64,000 nt of DNA from Lachnospiraceae bacterium (GTDB taxonomy: Bacteria > Bacillota > Clostridia > Lachnospirales > Lachnospiraceae): NCBI GenBank assembly GCA_022845955.1, contig AP025576.1, positions 5,022,001 to 5,086,000 of the forward strand. The letters are read 5' to 3'. Made by a program: the position numbers and the translations under genes. This document shows positions 35,725 through 44,605 of the stretch, in pieces. The notes beneath the pieces were generated by a model. That model saw only the letters and a list, made by a program, of their open reading frames with translations, was not told where the DNA came from and did not search any database. Numbering within the stretch: the first letter of the stretch is position 1; each line of letters starts with the position of its first letter.

Positions 35725-36624
35725 TTATATTGCTTCCCACCCGTACTGCGCCAGTATTTTCCTCGGAAATTCCACACGTACGGTCATTTTGGGATCCACA
35801 ATCTGGCATATGCTCATGTCTGCGGCAAGGGACATGAGCATTCCGGATTTCAGCTCACTGATTCCGGCGGCTTCCCTCACAAACGCCTCCATGCGCAAAA
35901 CGGCTTTTCTGCCTGCTTCATCCGTCGTGGGGGCGGACTGGATGGTCATTACTTTATCTGCCGTCAGCAAAAAGGGAACGGGCAGGCGGCAGTTCTTCAG
36001 GACATGCACCCGGACCGTCACTTCCCCGGCTGTCTCAAGGCCGCAGATAAACACCTCCCCGTCCCCCATCAGCGCATGAAGATCGCCAAGGGACAGAAGT
36101 GCCCCCTGCACCGCTACCGGCAGATAAAGCGCCGTACCTTCCCCTATTTTCCGGCAGTCCATATTGCCGCCGTGGCCGCCGGGTGTTGCCGTGTCGATCC
36201 CTTCTCCGCCTGGAGCGGTGCCAATCACGCCTATCATGGGACAGCAGTCCAGTGTCAGTTTTTCATCAAACCGTATTTGATCGCCGTTGATAGCAAAGAT
36301 TGCTGCTTTCGGCTCCGGGAACCTGCCGGCAAAGGCACCATAGGAAAAGGAGGAGCACATGGCTCCCCAGCTGCGCAGGTTTATTGTAAGAATCTCCACC
36401 TTCAGGATATCCCCCGGAAGGGCGCCGCGGATATACAAAGGTCCGGTCGCCGGATTTTCCAGGGTATCCCTGCGGTCTCCCAGAGGTCTCTCTTCACAGG
36501 TGACGCTGTCATCATAGCAGTCCCTGGTCTGGAAAACCACCGTGTCCCCGCTGTCGCAGACGGCGGCGGGGGCAATTTCCTTATCGAGTCTGTCATGCAC
36601 ATGTTCTCTGCTGATGTACAGCAT
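35725..36624 (-). CDS. Acetamidase/formamidase family protein
   Basis: 299 aa from the ATG at 36622-36624. An upstream open extension has no clear ribosome binding site. Family marks of FmdA_AmdA are GPLYIRGALPGDILKVEI, PMIGVIGTAP, TPGGHGGNMDCR, LPVAVQGALLSLGDLHALMGDGE and MSICQIVDP. These enzymes hydrolyse acetamide or formamide to the acid and ammonia. It lies 8 bp after an unknown small gene on the same strand. Confidence 0.9.
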   Translation of the reverse strand: MLYISREHVHDRLDKEIAPAAVCDSGDTVVFQTRDCYDDSVTCEERPLGDRRDTLENPATGPLYIRGALPGDILKVEILTINLRSWGAMCSSFSYGAFAGRFPEPKAAIFAINGDQIRFDEKLTLDCCPMIGVIGTAPGGEGIDTATPGGHGGNMDCRKIGEGTALYLPVAVQGALLSLGDLHALMGDGEVFICGLETAGEVTVRVHVLKNCRLPVPFLLTADKVMTIQSAPTTDEAGRKAVLRMEAFVREAAGISELKSGMLMSLAADMSICQIVDPKMTVRVEFPRKILAQYGWEAI

Positions 36625-36632
36625 GGCTGTCC

Positions 36633-37022
36633 CTATTCCTTTCCGGCCGGTTCCGTTTTCTCTGCGGTTTCCGCATCTTCCCCTGCAAGCCCGGTCCCTT
36701 TCAGGATTCCCCATATATAAGGTGCGCCGAACATACTCAGCTTTTTGGGTCCGCGGATAGGCTCCCCCGCCTTCTGCGCTTCCCGTATTTTCCTGTATGC
36801 CCGCAGCACCGTAGCCTGGGTAATGGATTTTTCCTTCCTGTCACAAAAAAGCTCCCTGCCCTTTACCCGGTAGGTAAAGGGCAGCTTTTTGCTGGTATAA
36901 AAAGTACTGCCGGCATAAAGCTCCACCACATTCCACAGGGCTGTCCCCAGAGCTTCCTCCGAGCGGCATTCCCTGACCGCTTTGATTGCCGCTTCACGTT
37001 CTGTTGCGTTCATTTCTTCCAT
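36633..37022 (-). CDS. Unknown protein, 129 aa
   Basis: I do not recognise the family. It is soluble and basic, with a compact core: ALWNVVELYAGSTFYTSKKLPFTYRVKGRELF, then SITQATVLRAYRKIREAQ and a conserved-looking GPKKLSMFGAPYIWGIL. The end is rich in Glu, Ala and Thr. The middle reads like a small alpha/beta domain followed by a helix. It lies directly upstream of the amidase gene (8-bp gap) and may be co-transcribed. An internal ATG three codons in (after GGAAGAA) is an alternative start. Confidence 0.7.
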   Translation of the reverse strand: MEEMNATEREAAIKAVRECRSEEALGTALWNVVELYAGSTFYTSKKLPFTYRVKGRELFCDRKEKSITQATVLRAYRKIREAQKAGEPIRGPKKLSMFGAPYIWGILKGTGLAGEDAETAEKTEPAGKE

Positions 37023-37103
37023 ATGTAACCTGTTTTCTTTCCTGCGGGTACCGCATCAGCGGTATTGGTTATGCCAACGGGTAACGGTTCCGGACCTGCC
37101 CGG

Positions 37104-38513
37104 TTACGGCAATGGTTTCTTTTCCTGAAAAAGCATGGGAAGGAAGTCCCTGATACACTGCCGCCAGACATTCCAGTCATGGCCGCCTTCGTATTCCTTC
37201 CGGACACAGGGTATTTTGTTTTCCTCACAGAATACATCATCCTCTGCAAATTGTTCCCAAAATTCATCCTGCCTGCCCATCCCGCGGAAAAACAGACGCT
37301 GCTCTTTCTGAAAACGTTCTTCCTTCATGACAGCCAGAAAACTGTTATCCGGATTATTACCCATAAAATTATGCATGAAACCGCTGAAAAGCCCTTCCCA
37401 GGCAAACAGCTCCGGATGGCTGCAGACAGTTACGCTGGTCTGCATGGATCCCATGGAAAGGCCGGCCATAGCACGAAATTCCCGTCCCGCCTTTACCCGG
37501 TATTTCTTTTCTATAAAAGGAATGATATCCTCCACCAGCTCCTCCGGGAACAGATTATGCCGCAGGATAGATTCTCCTTCCGCCGTTTCATCCATTACCA
37601 TGCCGTTTGCCATGACAATGAGCATAGGAACCGCCTTTTCCCTGGCAAGAAGATTGTCCATAATATGGTTCACCTTTCCCTGCCAAACCCAGCCCCGTTC
37701 ATTTTCCCCGAAGCCGTGCTGCAGATAAAGGACCGGATAAGGATCCCTGTTTTCTTCATAGCCCGGTGGTACATAAACGATGCAGGTTTCCGTCCTTCCC
37801 GTCACGGCGGAGTTATAATATTCATGCCGGATATCTCCGTGGGGCACATCCTTCATCTGGAAAAACTCCGGTACCGGCCCGATTTCAATGTAGTTCACAG
37901 GCCTTGCAAACCCATATCCGACAGGAAGAAAAGGACTGAGGGCCAGACAATTGTCCACATACAGATGCACATAATAAAAACCGGCATCCAGAGGCAGATC
38001 CACTGTCCACACATCCTTTTCCGTTTCCAGGAAAGGATACATGATATCCCCGATCTGCAGCTGTACATTCATGGCATTGGGATAGCGAAGCCGGACATAG
38101 GGCCTTCCTTCCGCCCGGTACATAAGCCCCTCCTGGGAATTGTGAGAGACCGGCTTTTCGTCCGTTTCCACCATCACCGGCCTGCTGTATGCGCAGGACT
38201 GCTCCACCACGGCAGGATTGTCCATCCATTCCTTTCCCGCTTCTATCTGCTCTCTTACCTCAATCGTGAGATTTTCCGTTACAGCCTCCGCATCCCGCAG
38301 CGTTTTCAGCACGCCATCCAGATTACTTCCCAGACGCTTCCGGCTTTTAGCAAGACCCTCCACAATAATATGTATTTTTCCGGAAGCCTCCGACAGCATG
38401 GCATAAATATTATCCAGATTATCTCCTTTTGACTCCGGAAGATTCAGCTTTCCCTGCAGATACCGGTACATTTCCTCCCTGGACCCGATTCCTGCAAAGT
38501 TCAGTTTAATCAT
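37104..38513 (-). CDS. Barstar-like domain fused to an esterase
   Basis: 469 aa from the ATG at 38511-38513 (AAGGAAAAAGGT upstream); an ATG 11 codons earlier is possible. Residues 1-90 closely follow barstar: KLNLPESKGDNLDNIYAMLSE aligns with barstar's [20 protein letters not shown]. The key barnase-binding Asp39 is replaced by Ala38, while Asp35 is kept (Asp34). About 130-215 is an Ig/E-set domain as in CE1 esterases. About 225-465 is an alpha/beta hydrolase with the nucleophile in GLSMGSMQT and a late HDW. It has no signal peptide. The substrate and purpose of the fusion are unknown. Confidence 0.8.
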   Translation of the reverse strand: MIKLNFAGIGSREEMYRYLQGKLNLPESKGDNLDNIYAMLSEASGKIHIIVEGLAKSRKRLGSNLDGVLKTLRDAEAVTENLTIEVREQIEAGKEWMDNPAVVEQSCAYSRPVMVETDEKPVSHNSQEGLMYRAEGRPYVRLRYPNAMNVQLQIGDIMYPFLETEKDVWTVDLPLDAGFYYVHLYVDNCLALSPFLPVGYGFARPVNYIEIGPVPEFFQMKDVPHGDIRHEYYNSAVTGRTETCIVYVPPGYEENRDPYPVLYLQHGFGENERGWVWQGKVNHIMDNLLAREKAVPMLIVMANGMVMDETAEGESILRHNLFPEELVEDIIPFIEKKYRVKAGREFRAMAGLSMGSMQTSVTVCSHPELFAWEGLFSGFMHNFMGNNPDNSFLAVMKEERFQKEQRLFFRGMGRQDEFWEQFAEDDVFCEENKIPCVRKEYEGGHDWNVWRQCIRDFLPMLFQEKKPLP

Positions 38514-38604
38514 ACCTTTTTCCTTTTCCCTCTCATTTTCTTTCATCCGTTGTCCCTTCCTTCCGCACGTTTCCCGCGTAAGAGCGCGTCTGTACAGACA
38601 CGCT

Positions 38605-39231
38605 CTAATCTCCTGCAATCGCTTTACGGAGCTTGCTCTTTATTCTCTGCAGGGCATTATCCGTACTTTTGCCGTCCTTTCCCAGGACTCTGGCGATCTG
38701 GTTGTAGCTCATACCGGTGATATAAAGATCCAGGACCTGTTTTTCAAAGGTACTTAATTCCTTTTCAATGGCCTGCTCCAGCACCTCCACATTTTCCCGG
38801 TCAATAAACAGCTCCTCGGGACTCAACTCCAGGGCCGCAGGTATGGCATTCATCAGGCTGGTTTCTTCATTTCCTTCACTGTCCTGGCCGCCGTTCCCCC
38901 CATACAGAGAGATATAGGTATTCAGGGGCATGTGCTTTTTCCGGGAGGATGCCTGCACCGCCGTATACATCTGACGGGAGACGCACAAATCCGCAAAGGT
39001 GCTGAAGCTGGCATCCCTGCCGCTGTCATAATCCCGGATAGCCTTGAACAGCCCTATCATACCCTCCTGAATCAGATCGTTGCTGTCTCCGCCGAGAAGG
39101 TACATGGATTTGGCTTTTGTCTTTACCATACCTTTATATTTTTCCATAATATAATCGGTGATATCGTTTTCTCCGTCTCTGAGAAGTACGATCAGCTCCT
39201 CATCGCTGTATTCCCCATAAGATTCTTTCAT
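38605..39231 (-). CDS. sigH: RNA polymerase sigma factor SigH (sigma-30)
   Basis: 208 aa, the usual length for SigH/Spo0H, the stationary-phase and sporulation-onset sigma factor. Region 2 shows DLIQEGMIGLFKAIRDYD and region 4 shows ITGMSYNQIARVLGKDGKSTDNALQRIKSKLRKAI. Its position after rlmB, mrnC and cysS matches the Bacillota synteny. It overlaps the SGNH lipoprotein gene by ATGA, so the two are coupled. Confidence 0.93.
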   Translation of the reverse strand: MKESYGEYSDEELIVLLRDGENDITDYIMEKYKGMVKTKAKSMYLLGGDSNDLIQEGMIGLFKAIRDYDSGRDASFSTFADLCVSRQMYTAVQASSRKKHMPLNTYISLYGGNGGQDSEGNEETSLMNAIPAALELSPEELFIDRENVEVLEQAIEKELSTFEKQVLDLYITGMSYNQIARVLGKDGKSTDNALQRIKSKLRKAIAGD

Positions 39232-40793
39232 TGGGAATCCATTCCTTTCTGCTGCCTGTCCTGCTCTCTTGCCTGCAGGATACGGATTAAATCCGCCGCC
39301 ACATGCTCACCCAGAATCTCATAGCCATCCGCATTGGGGTGGACGCCGTCCGGCATAAAATGCAGCACGTTATCTTTGTCATGGCCGTCCAGAATATTGG
39401 AATTATATAAATCAATCACTTCCATCCCATGCTCCCGGGCAAGCTCTTTGGTAACCTCCGCAAATTTATCCTGGGAAATCAGGTACGGATGCTGGGATTT
39501 CAGATAATCCTGGAGACTGTTGGGCAATGGTGTCATAAAAATTACTTCGGCATGCGGATAATCTTCTATAAGGCCATCCATGAGTTCGTCCAGATCTCCC
39601 CAGAAGGTACGTTTTTTCCTCTCTGCAGAGTTCCCGAACTCCACAAGGCTGGCACAAAAGCCGTCATTGGTCCCTCCCATCACCAGGATGATATCACTGT
39701 CCTCAGGGATATCCTGATATCGGTCCACAAAAGCATCGGCCCAGTACCTTCCTATAGAGGATCCGCCTATCCCTAAGTTATATACGTGACTGGCATCCAG
39801 GGCTTCCTGAAGTACATGGGGATATGCCAGTTCCTGATAATTCTCTATACTGTCCAGATTTACCGCCTGGGTAATGCTGTCTCCCAGACAAGTGATTTTG
39901 ATATCGGAGAAATCAATGTTATTTTCTGATATAGTTCTTTTATCCTGTTCGCTCACCAGAAGCGTTTCCGTATGGGAACTGCGCACCTCCTGACGCTGCT
40001 CCAGGGTATACTGCTTCTTTCCGAAGGGATCCGGCAGCCTGGACTCGTTTTTCCCTTTCCGGAGTACGATATCACTGCCGGATACGGTATTGCCGGATGT
40101 AGTGTTACCGGAAATATCATTGCCGGATATGCCGTCACCAGAAAGGCCGTTACCGGATTCATCGTTGGCGGATATGCCATGGCCCGCCTCATTCCCGGAT
40201 ACGTCGCCGTTCCAGTCTTCTCCGTTTGTTTCCTCCCCGGCAGACGCATCATTGCCGGAAATACTGCTGCCGGATACGGTATTGCCCGAAACCGCGTTAC
40301 CGGAAACCGAATTGCCCGACAGGGTATTGCCCGAAACATCGCCGCAGGGCCGAAGCAGCTGCCTGGCGGGAATTTTATTGCCGGATACCGCCGATCTTTC
40401 CTGTTCTCCGGGAATATCATCTTCCGATACCCCGTTTCCGGATACCTCGTTACCGCTCACCGAATAGCCGCTCACCTGGCTGTCCAACAGCTGATTACCG
40501 GATATGTGGCTTTCATCCCCTGTATTTTGGGACACGCCGGAAGCCTCTTCCTCTCCGTCTTGTTCTCCGGAATAAATGAAATTCTCTTCTGTTTCCGCTG
40601 CGGGCGCACCGTCCTGCGTTGTGCCGGACTGCTGCACGGATCCAACATTCTGAACCTCATCGCTGTCCGCCTGGACGGCAGGGACGTCGGAAGGCTCTTG
40701 TTCTTTCCCGGGTGAACAGGCTGCCGCCAGCGATAACAGGAATACAGCCAGCAGACCGCATCCCGTTATTTTTAGAAAGTTATATTTTTTCAT
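39228..40793 (-). CDS. SGNH/GDSL hydrolase lipoprotein with SGN repeats
   Basis: 521 aa. The lipobox is LAAAC (Cys26), so it is anchored outside the membrane. Residues of about 95-245 are a low-complexity stretch of SGNxV/VSGNx pentads. About 300-515 is an SGNH hydrolase: CLGDSIT (Ser), GIGGSS, GGTND (Asn) and DGVHPNADG (Asp/His). It probably removes acyl or acetyl groups from a glycan or cell-wall polymer. It sits between rlmB (1-base overlap) and sigH (ATGA overlap), where Bacillus has yacP. Confidence 0.88.
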   Translation of the reverse strand: MKKYNFLKITGCGLLAVFLLSLAAACSPGKEQEPSDVPAVQADSDEVQNVGSVQQSGTTQDGAPAAETEENFIYSGEQDGEEEASGVSQNTGDESHISGNQLLDSQVSGYSVSGNEVSGNGVSEDDIPGEQERSAVSGNKIPARQLLRPCGDVSGNTLSGNSVSGNAVSGNTVSGSSISGNDASAGEETNGEDWNGDVSGNEAGHGISANDESGNGLSGDGISGNDISGNTTSGNTVSGSDIVLRKGKNESRLPDPFGKKQYTLEQRQEVRSSHTETLLVSEQDKRTISENNIDFSDIKITCLGDSITQAVNLDSIENYQELAYPHVLQEALDASHVYNLGIGGSSIGRYWADAFVDRYQDIPEDSDIILVMGGTNDGFCASLVEFGNSAERKKRTFWGDLDELMDGLIEDYPHAEVIFMTPLPNSLQDYLKSQHPYLISQDKFAEVTKELAREHGMEVIDLYNSNILDGHDKDNVLHFMPDGVHPNADGYEILGEHVAADLIRILQAREQDRQQKGMDSQ

Positions 40794-41533
40794 TATAATT
40801 GACGCTGTCTTACGATTTCATATGCCAGTACTCCTGCTGCCACAGAAGCGTTCAGGGAATCGATATTTCCTTTCATGGGTATCGCTGCGATAAAGTCACA
40901 GTTTTCTTTCACCAGGCGTCCCACGCCCTCTCCTTCATTTCCGATAACCAGGCCTATGGGGCCTGTAAGGTTCAGATCATACATTCTGGTTCCGTCCATG
41001 TCCGCACAGACAAACCACATCCCTTTCTTTTTCAGTTCCTCCATAGTCTTAACCAGATTGGTAACTTTGGCAACAGGTGTATAATTCAATGCGCCTGCGG
41101 AGGTACGGGCCACAGTGGCCGTAAGGCCTGCCGCCCGGTTTTTAGGAATAATCACACCGTGGGCCCCCGCCAGATTGGCAGTCCGGATAATGGCCCCCAG
41201 ATTATGGGGGTCTTCCATGTTATCCAGCAGTATCAGAAACGGAGGTTCCTGCTTTTCCTCCGCCAGCTTCAGGATATCCTCCACCTGCGCATACTCATAA
41301 GCTGCCGCATAGGCAATAACCCCCTGGTGCTTTCCGGTTTCGGACATCTGATCCAGCCGTTCCCTGGACACAAATTTGATGAGGCAGTCCGTCTTTTTAG
41401 CTTCCCTCTTAATGGTCATGATGGGTCCGTCCTGGCAGTTGTCCAGGATGAAAACCCTGTCGATGGTTTTTCCGGAACGGAATGCCTCGATTACCGCATT
41501 GCGCCCTTCTATTGTCAGTTGTTCGTATCTCAT
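40793..41533 (-). CDS. rlmB: 23S rRNA 2'-O-methyltransferase RlmB (SpoU family)
   Basis: 246 aa with the three SpoU knot motifs: NLGAIIRTANLAG (1), LVIGNEGEGVGRL (2) and IPMKGNIDSLNASVAAGV (3). An N-terminal L30e-like substrate domain is present (residues 1-75). It methylates a guanosine in 23S rRNA (Gm2251 in E. coli). It lies 13 bp after mrnC in the conserved operon. Confidence 0.93.
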   Translation of the reverse strand: MRYEQLTIEGRNAVIEAFRSGKTIDRVFILDNCQDGPIMTIKREAKKTDCLIKFVSRERLDQMSETGKHQGVIAYAAAYEYAQVEDILKLAEEKQEPPFLILLDNMEDPHNLGAIIRTANLAGAHGVIIPKNRAAGLTATVARTSAGALNYTPVAKVTNLVKTMEELKKKGMWFVCADMDGTRMYDLNLTGPIGLVIGNEGEGVGRLVKENCDFIAAIPMKGNIDSLNASVAAGVLAYEIVRQRQL

Positions 41534-41546
41534 AGCAGCTCCTTTT

Positions 41547-41987
41547 TTATAGATGGATATCCAGTTCCTGCAGGGACAGCTTCAGCAGCTCCATAAGCCT
41601 GTCCATACGGCCGTCCAGATAAAGATAGCCGTACAGGGCTTCCAGGCCGGTGGCCTTCCTGTAATCTCCTATCGTGGCGTTCTTTGCCGTGGTATAGGAT
41701 TTGGCATTCCTGCCTCTCCGGTATACGGCCTGCTCCTGGGGAGTGAGAAAACCCTGGATCGCTTCTCCCATCAGGGCCTGGGTCTGGGCTTTGGCCAGAC
41801 GGCTTTTTTCCTTATGAAGCCGGTTGGGAGAGGCATTGTGGCGTTCCACCACCACTGTCCGAATGATCAGATCATAAATGCAGTCTCCCACAAAGGCAAG
41901 AGTCAAGGGGGAGTAGGTCCTCAGATCTACTTCCCCCAACCCGAATTCTCTTTTTATCTGCGCCAGCAGGTTCATGCTCTCTTCCAT
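41547..41987 (-). CDS. mrnC: Mini-ribonuclease III MrnC
   Basis: 146 aa: an RNase III catalytic domain without the dsRNA-binding domain. LAFVGDCIYDLIIRTVVV holds metal-site acidic residues, and LEALYGYLYLDGRMDRL the second set. It processes 23S rRNA ends. It overlaps cysS by 16 bp. Confidence 0.93.
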   Translation of the reverse strand: MEESMNLLAQIKREFGLGEVDLRTYSPLTLAFVGDCIYDLIIRTVVVERHNASPNRLHKEKSRLAKAQTQALMGEAIQGFLTPQEQAVYRRGRNAKSYTTAKNATIGDYRKATGLEALYGYLYLDGRMDRLMELLKLSLQELDIHL

Positions 41988-43381
41988 TTCACTCCTTCGC
42001 GGGTGTCCTCCAGGATAATGCCCTTTGCCAGCAGCTCATCCCTGATTTCATCCGCCCTGGCAAAGTTCTTTGCTTTTCTGGCAGCCTGCCGTTCGGCGAT
42101 TAAGGCTTCTATGGCCTCATCCAGCATTTCTTCTTTTTTCTCCACGATCAGCCCGCATACATCGGAAAGCTCCTTGATTTCATCCAGAAGCGCCTTGAGA
42201 TAGGCTGCCGTATTCTCCGCACCGCTATTGGTATTGGCGAATTTGACCAGTTCAAAAATAGCGGCAATGGCATCGGCAGTGTTAAAATCATCCTCCATCG
42301 CTTCGTCAAACTTGGCGGCAAAACCTGCCGCTTCCTCCAGAAGCGCCTTTTCTTCCAAAGTCATCTGACCGGCCTGCGCTTTCTCCAGAAGGAAATTCAG
42401 GTTGTCTGCGGCGGTGCAGATCCTGTCCAGGCCGTTCTTTGCCGCTTCCATCAGCTCATCGCTGAAGTTCAGAGGGCTTCTGTAATGGGCGGAAAGCATG
42501 AAGAAACGGACTACCTGGGGATCGTATTTCGCCACAATATCACGCACGGTAAAAAAGTTTCCGGCCGACTTGCTCATTTTCTTATTATCAATGTTCAGGA
42601 AGGCATTATGCATCCAGTATCTGGCGAAGGGTTTGCCGTTAGCTGCCTCCGACTGGGCAATTTCGTTTTCATGATGGGGGAATACCAGATCCTCCCCGCC
42701 CGCATGGATATCGATTTCTTCCCCCAGATATTTCCTGCTCATAACGGAGCATTCAATATGCCAGCCGGGACGTCCGTTGCACCAGGGGGATTCCCAATAG
42801 GGTTCGCCGTCTTTTTTAGGCTTCCAGAGGACAAAATCCAGCGGGTCTTCCTTCTGATCCTCTCCGGATACCAGAAGGGAGCGCTTGCCGCCTTCCAGAT
42901 CATCCAGGTTTTTGTGGGAAAGCTTTCCGTATTCCTTAAAGCTCCTCACGCGGAAATATACGGTTCCGTCCGCCGCCGCATAAGCATGGCCGTCCTCGAT
43001 CAGCTTCCCTATCATTTCCAGCATACCGCAGATTTCCTGCGTTGCCTGGGGATGGGTGGTTGCAGGCTTCACATGGAGTGCCTCCATATCCTTTTTGCAT
43101 TCCGCAATATAGCGTTCGGAAATAACGGAGGAATCCACACCCTCCTCGATGGCTTTCTTAATGATTTTGTCATCCACATCGGTAAAGTTGCTTACATAAT
43201 TTACTTTTAACCCCTTGTATTCAAAATAGCGGCGCACCGTATCGAATACGATCATCGGGCGGGCATTGCCTATATGGATCAGATTATACACGGTGGGCCC
43301 GCAGACATACATCTTAACCTCGCCGGGCGTAAGGGGCACAAATTCTTCTTTTCTCTTTGTGAGGGTATTATAGATTTTCAT
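41972..43381 (-). CDS. cysS: Cysteinyl-tRNA synthetase
   Basis: 469 aa, full length. The HIGH motif reads LIHIGNAR, and KMSKS is intact ([11 protein letters not shown]). Zinc ligands are visible: CGPTVYN, the Cys in WHIECS and the HHENE segment. It charges tRNA(Cys). It lies 39 bp after cysE, so the Cys T-box controls both. Confidence 0.97.
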   Translation of the reverse strand: MKIYNTLTKRKEEFVPLTPGEVKMYVCGPTVYNLIHIGNARPMIVFDTVRRYFEYKGLKVNYVSNFTDVDDKIIKKAIEEGVDSSVISERYIAECKKDMEALHVKPATTHPQATQEICGMLEMIGKLIEDGHAYAAADGTVYFRVRSFKEYGKLSHKNLDDLEGGKRSLLVSGEDQKEDPLDFVLWKPKKDGEPYWESPWCNGRPGWHIECSVMSRKYLGEEIDIHAGGEDLVFPHHENEIAQSEAANGKPFARYWMHNAFLNIDNKKMSKSAGNFFTVRDIVAKYDPQVVRFFMLSAHYRSPLNFSDELMEAAKNGLDRICTAADNLNFLLEKAQAGQMTLEEKALLEEAAGFAAKFDEAMEDDFNTADAIAAIFELVKFANTNSGAENTAAYLKALLDEIKELSDVCGLIVEKKEEMLDEAIEALIAERQAARKAKNFARADEIRDELLAKGIILEDTREGVKWKRA

Positions 43382-43420
43382 CTTCTTAAGGTTCTCCTTT
43401 TTCTCTATATTCGTGAAGAC

Positions 43421-44182
43421 TTACCGCTTCTGACAGCACTTTTCGGTTTCATGGCACCGTTCCTTCCGGCTGCATTCCCGGCGGAAGCTGCATTCGCCTT
43501 CTTCACACATTTTTTCTTCTGTTCTTTTAAGGTAACGCACTTGGGCTTCCAGGTCAAGCAGTCTGTTGATTAATTCGCTGTTGGCATGCTGTAAATTGGA
43601 AATATCCTCTTTTACCGGGTCCGGCAGGTTCACCTGATCCATGGTATCCCGGGGTATGGGCTGGTTTCCGCGCTTTACTACCCGTCCGGGGACACCTACT
43701 ACAGTGGAGTTGGGCGGCACCTCGTCAAGTACCACGCTTCCCGCCCCGATTTTGGAATTCTCGCCGATGGTAAAGGAACCCAGGACCTTGGCCCCCGCGC
43801 TTATCATTACGTTATCCCCGACAGTTGGGTGGCGCTTGCCGTGCTCCTTGCCTGTTCCTCCCAGCGTTACCCCCTGATAGAGGGTTACGTTATCCCCTAT
43901 TATGGCTGTTTCTCCGATAATAACTCCATTTCCGTGATCGATAAAAAACCCTTTACCGATTTGCGCGCCGGGGTGGATCTCAATCCCTGTTTTACGCACG
44001 CCTCTCTGGGATATCCATCTAGCCAGGAAAAAGTGGCCTGACCGGTACAGCCTGTGGGCCAGCCGGTAATGGAGCATAGCCTTGAAGCTGGGATACAGAA
44101 ATACCTCCATGGGAGAATGGATGGCAGGATCCCGCTCCCTGATTATCTGTATTTCTTCTTTGCATTTTCTGATTATACCCAT
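43421..44182 (-). CDS. cysE: Serine O-acetyltransferase with Cys-rich tail
   Basis: 253 aa from the ATG at 44180-44182 (GAAGGAAG upstream). Hexapeptide left-handed beta-helix: [46 protein letters not shown], with the catalytic His in IDHG. It makes O-acetylserine for cysteine synthesis. The last 30 residues add an unusual tail with seven Cys ([26 protein letters not shown]), which may be a metal or redox element. It is controlled by the upstream T-box. Confidence 0.94.
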   Translation of the reverse strand: MGIIRKCKEEIQIIRERDPAIHSPMEVFLYPSFKAMLHYRLAHRLYRSGHFFLARWISQRGVRKTGIEIHPGAQIGKGFFIDHGNGVIIGETAIIGDNVTLYQGVTLGGTGKEHGKRHPTVGDNVMISAGAKVLGSFTIGENSKIGAGSVVLDEVPPNSTVVGVPGRVVKRGNQPIPRDTMDQVNLPDPVKEDISNLQHANSELINRLLDLEAQVRYLKRTEEKMCEEGECSFRRECSRKERCHETEKCCQKR

Positions 44183-44307
44183 TTTTCTTCCTTCTTTCCT
44201 ATGGGATTGACAGATGACACCAATCTGACTGTCCGCCGCTTCTACGGTTCCGATGCCGTGCGCCTTCTGATCCGCAACGAAAAAACGCGCCTTCTTCCAT
44301 ACTCTGC

Positions 44308-44520
44308 TAAGAGACGGTTGAAGCCGCGGTTCCACTCTGCTTCAGGCAATAGCCTGCACTTATATCGCGTAACGTGCGTTCACGTATTCGGTTAAAGGGA
44401 ATCCCTTCCTTTCACCGGATCAGCTCCCGGAGGCACTTTCAGCTGTCCTTGCCGGGAATGCTTGCAGCCGGTGACATTCCCTCTCTGCGGCAGAATACAT
44501 ACCTACTCTTTCCGTTCTTC
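44308..44520 (-). promoter_or_regulatory. T-box leader, specifier UGC (cysteine)
   Basis: The canonical T-box AGAGTGGAACCGCGG lies at 44324-44338 (minus), followed by a stretch ending CGTCTCTTAG that can form the terminator stem with it. Stem I features lie upstream: AGAGAG, then GGGAATG paired with CATTCCC around a loop with GGCTGCAAG, then GAAAGTGCCTCC carrying the specifier UGC. It senses uncharged tRNA(Cys) and controls cysE-cysS and the genes below. Confidence 0.88.
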
Positions 44521-44556
44521 GCCTTTTCCTATCGTTGGATCGATGTCTGTATATAC

Positions 44557-44585
44557 AGGATATGCAAAATTACATTTTTTGTCAA
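44557..44585 (-). promoter_or_regulatory. Promoter of the cysE operon
   Basis: On the minus strand TTGACA (44580-44585) and TATCCT (44557-44562) are 17 bases apart, just upstream of the T-box. Confidence 0.8.
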
Positions 44586-44605
44586 CTTTTTTGTTCATAT
44601 TCCGG

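Noticed and set aside
39940-40520. Repeat-rich DNA that could be mistaken for a non-coding array
   Set aside because: It is the in-frame coding sequence of the SGN pentad repeats of the lipoprotein.
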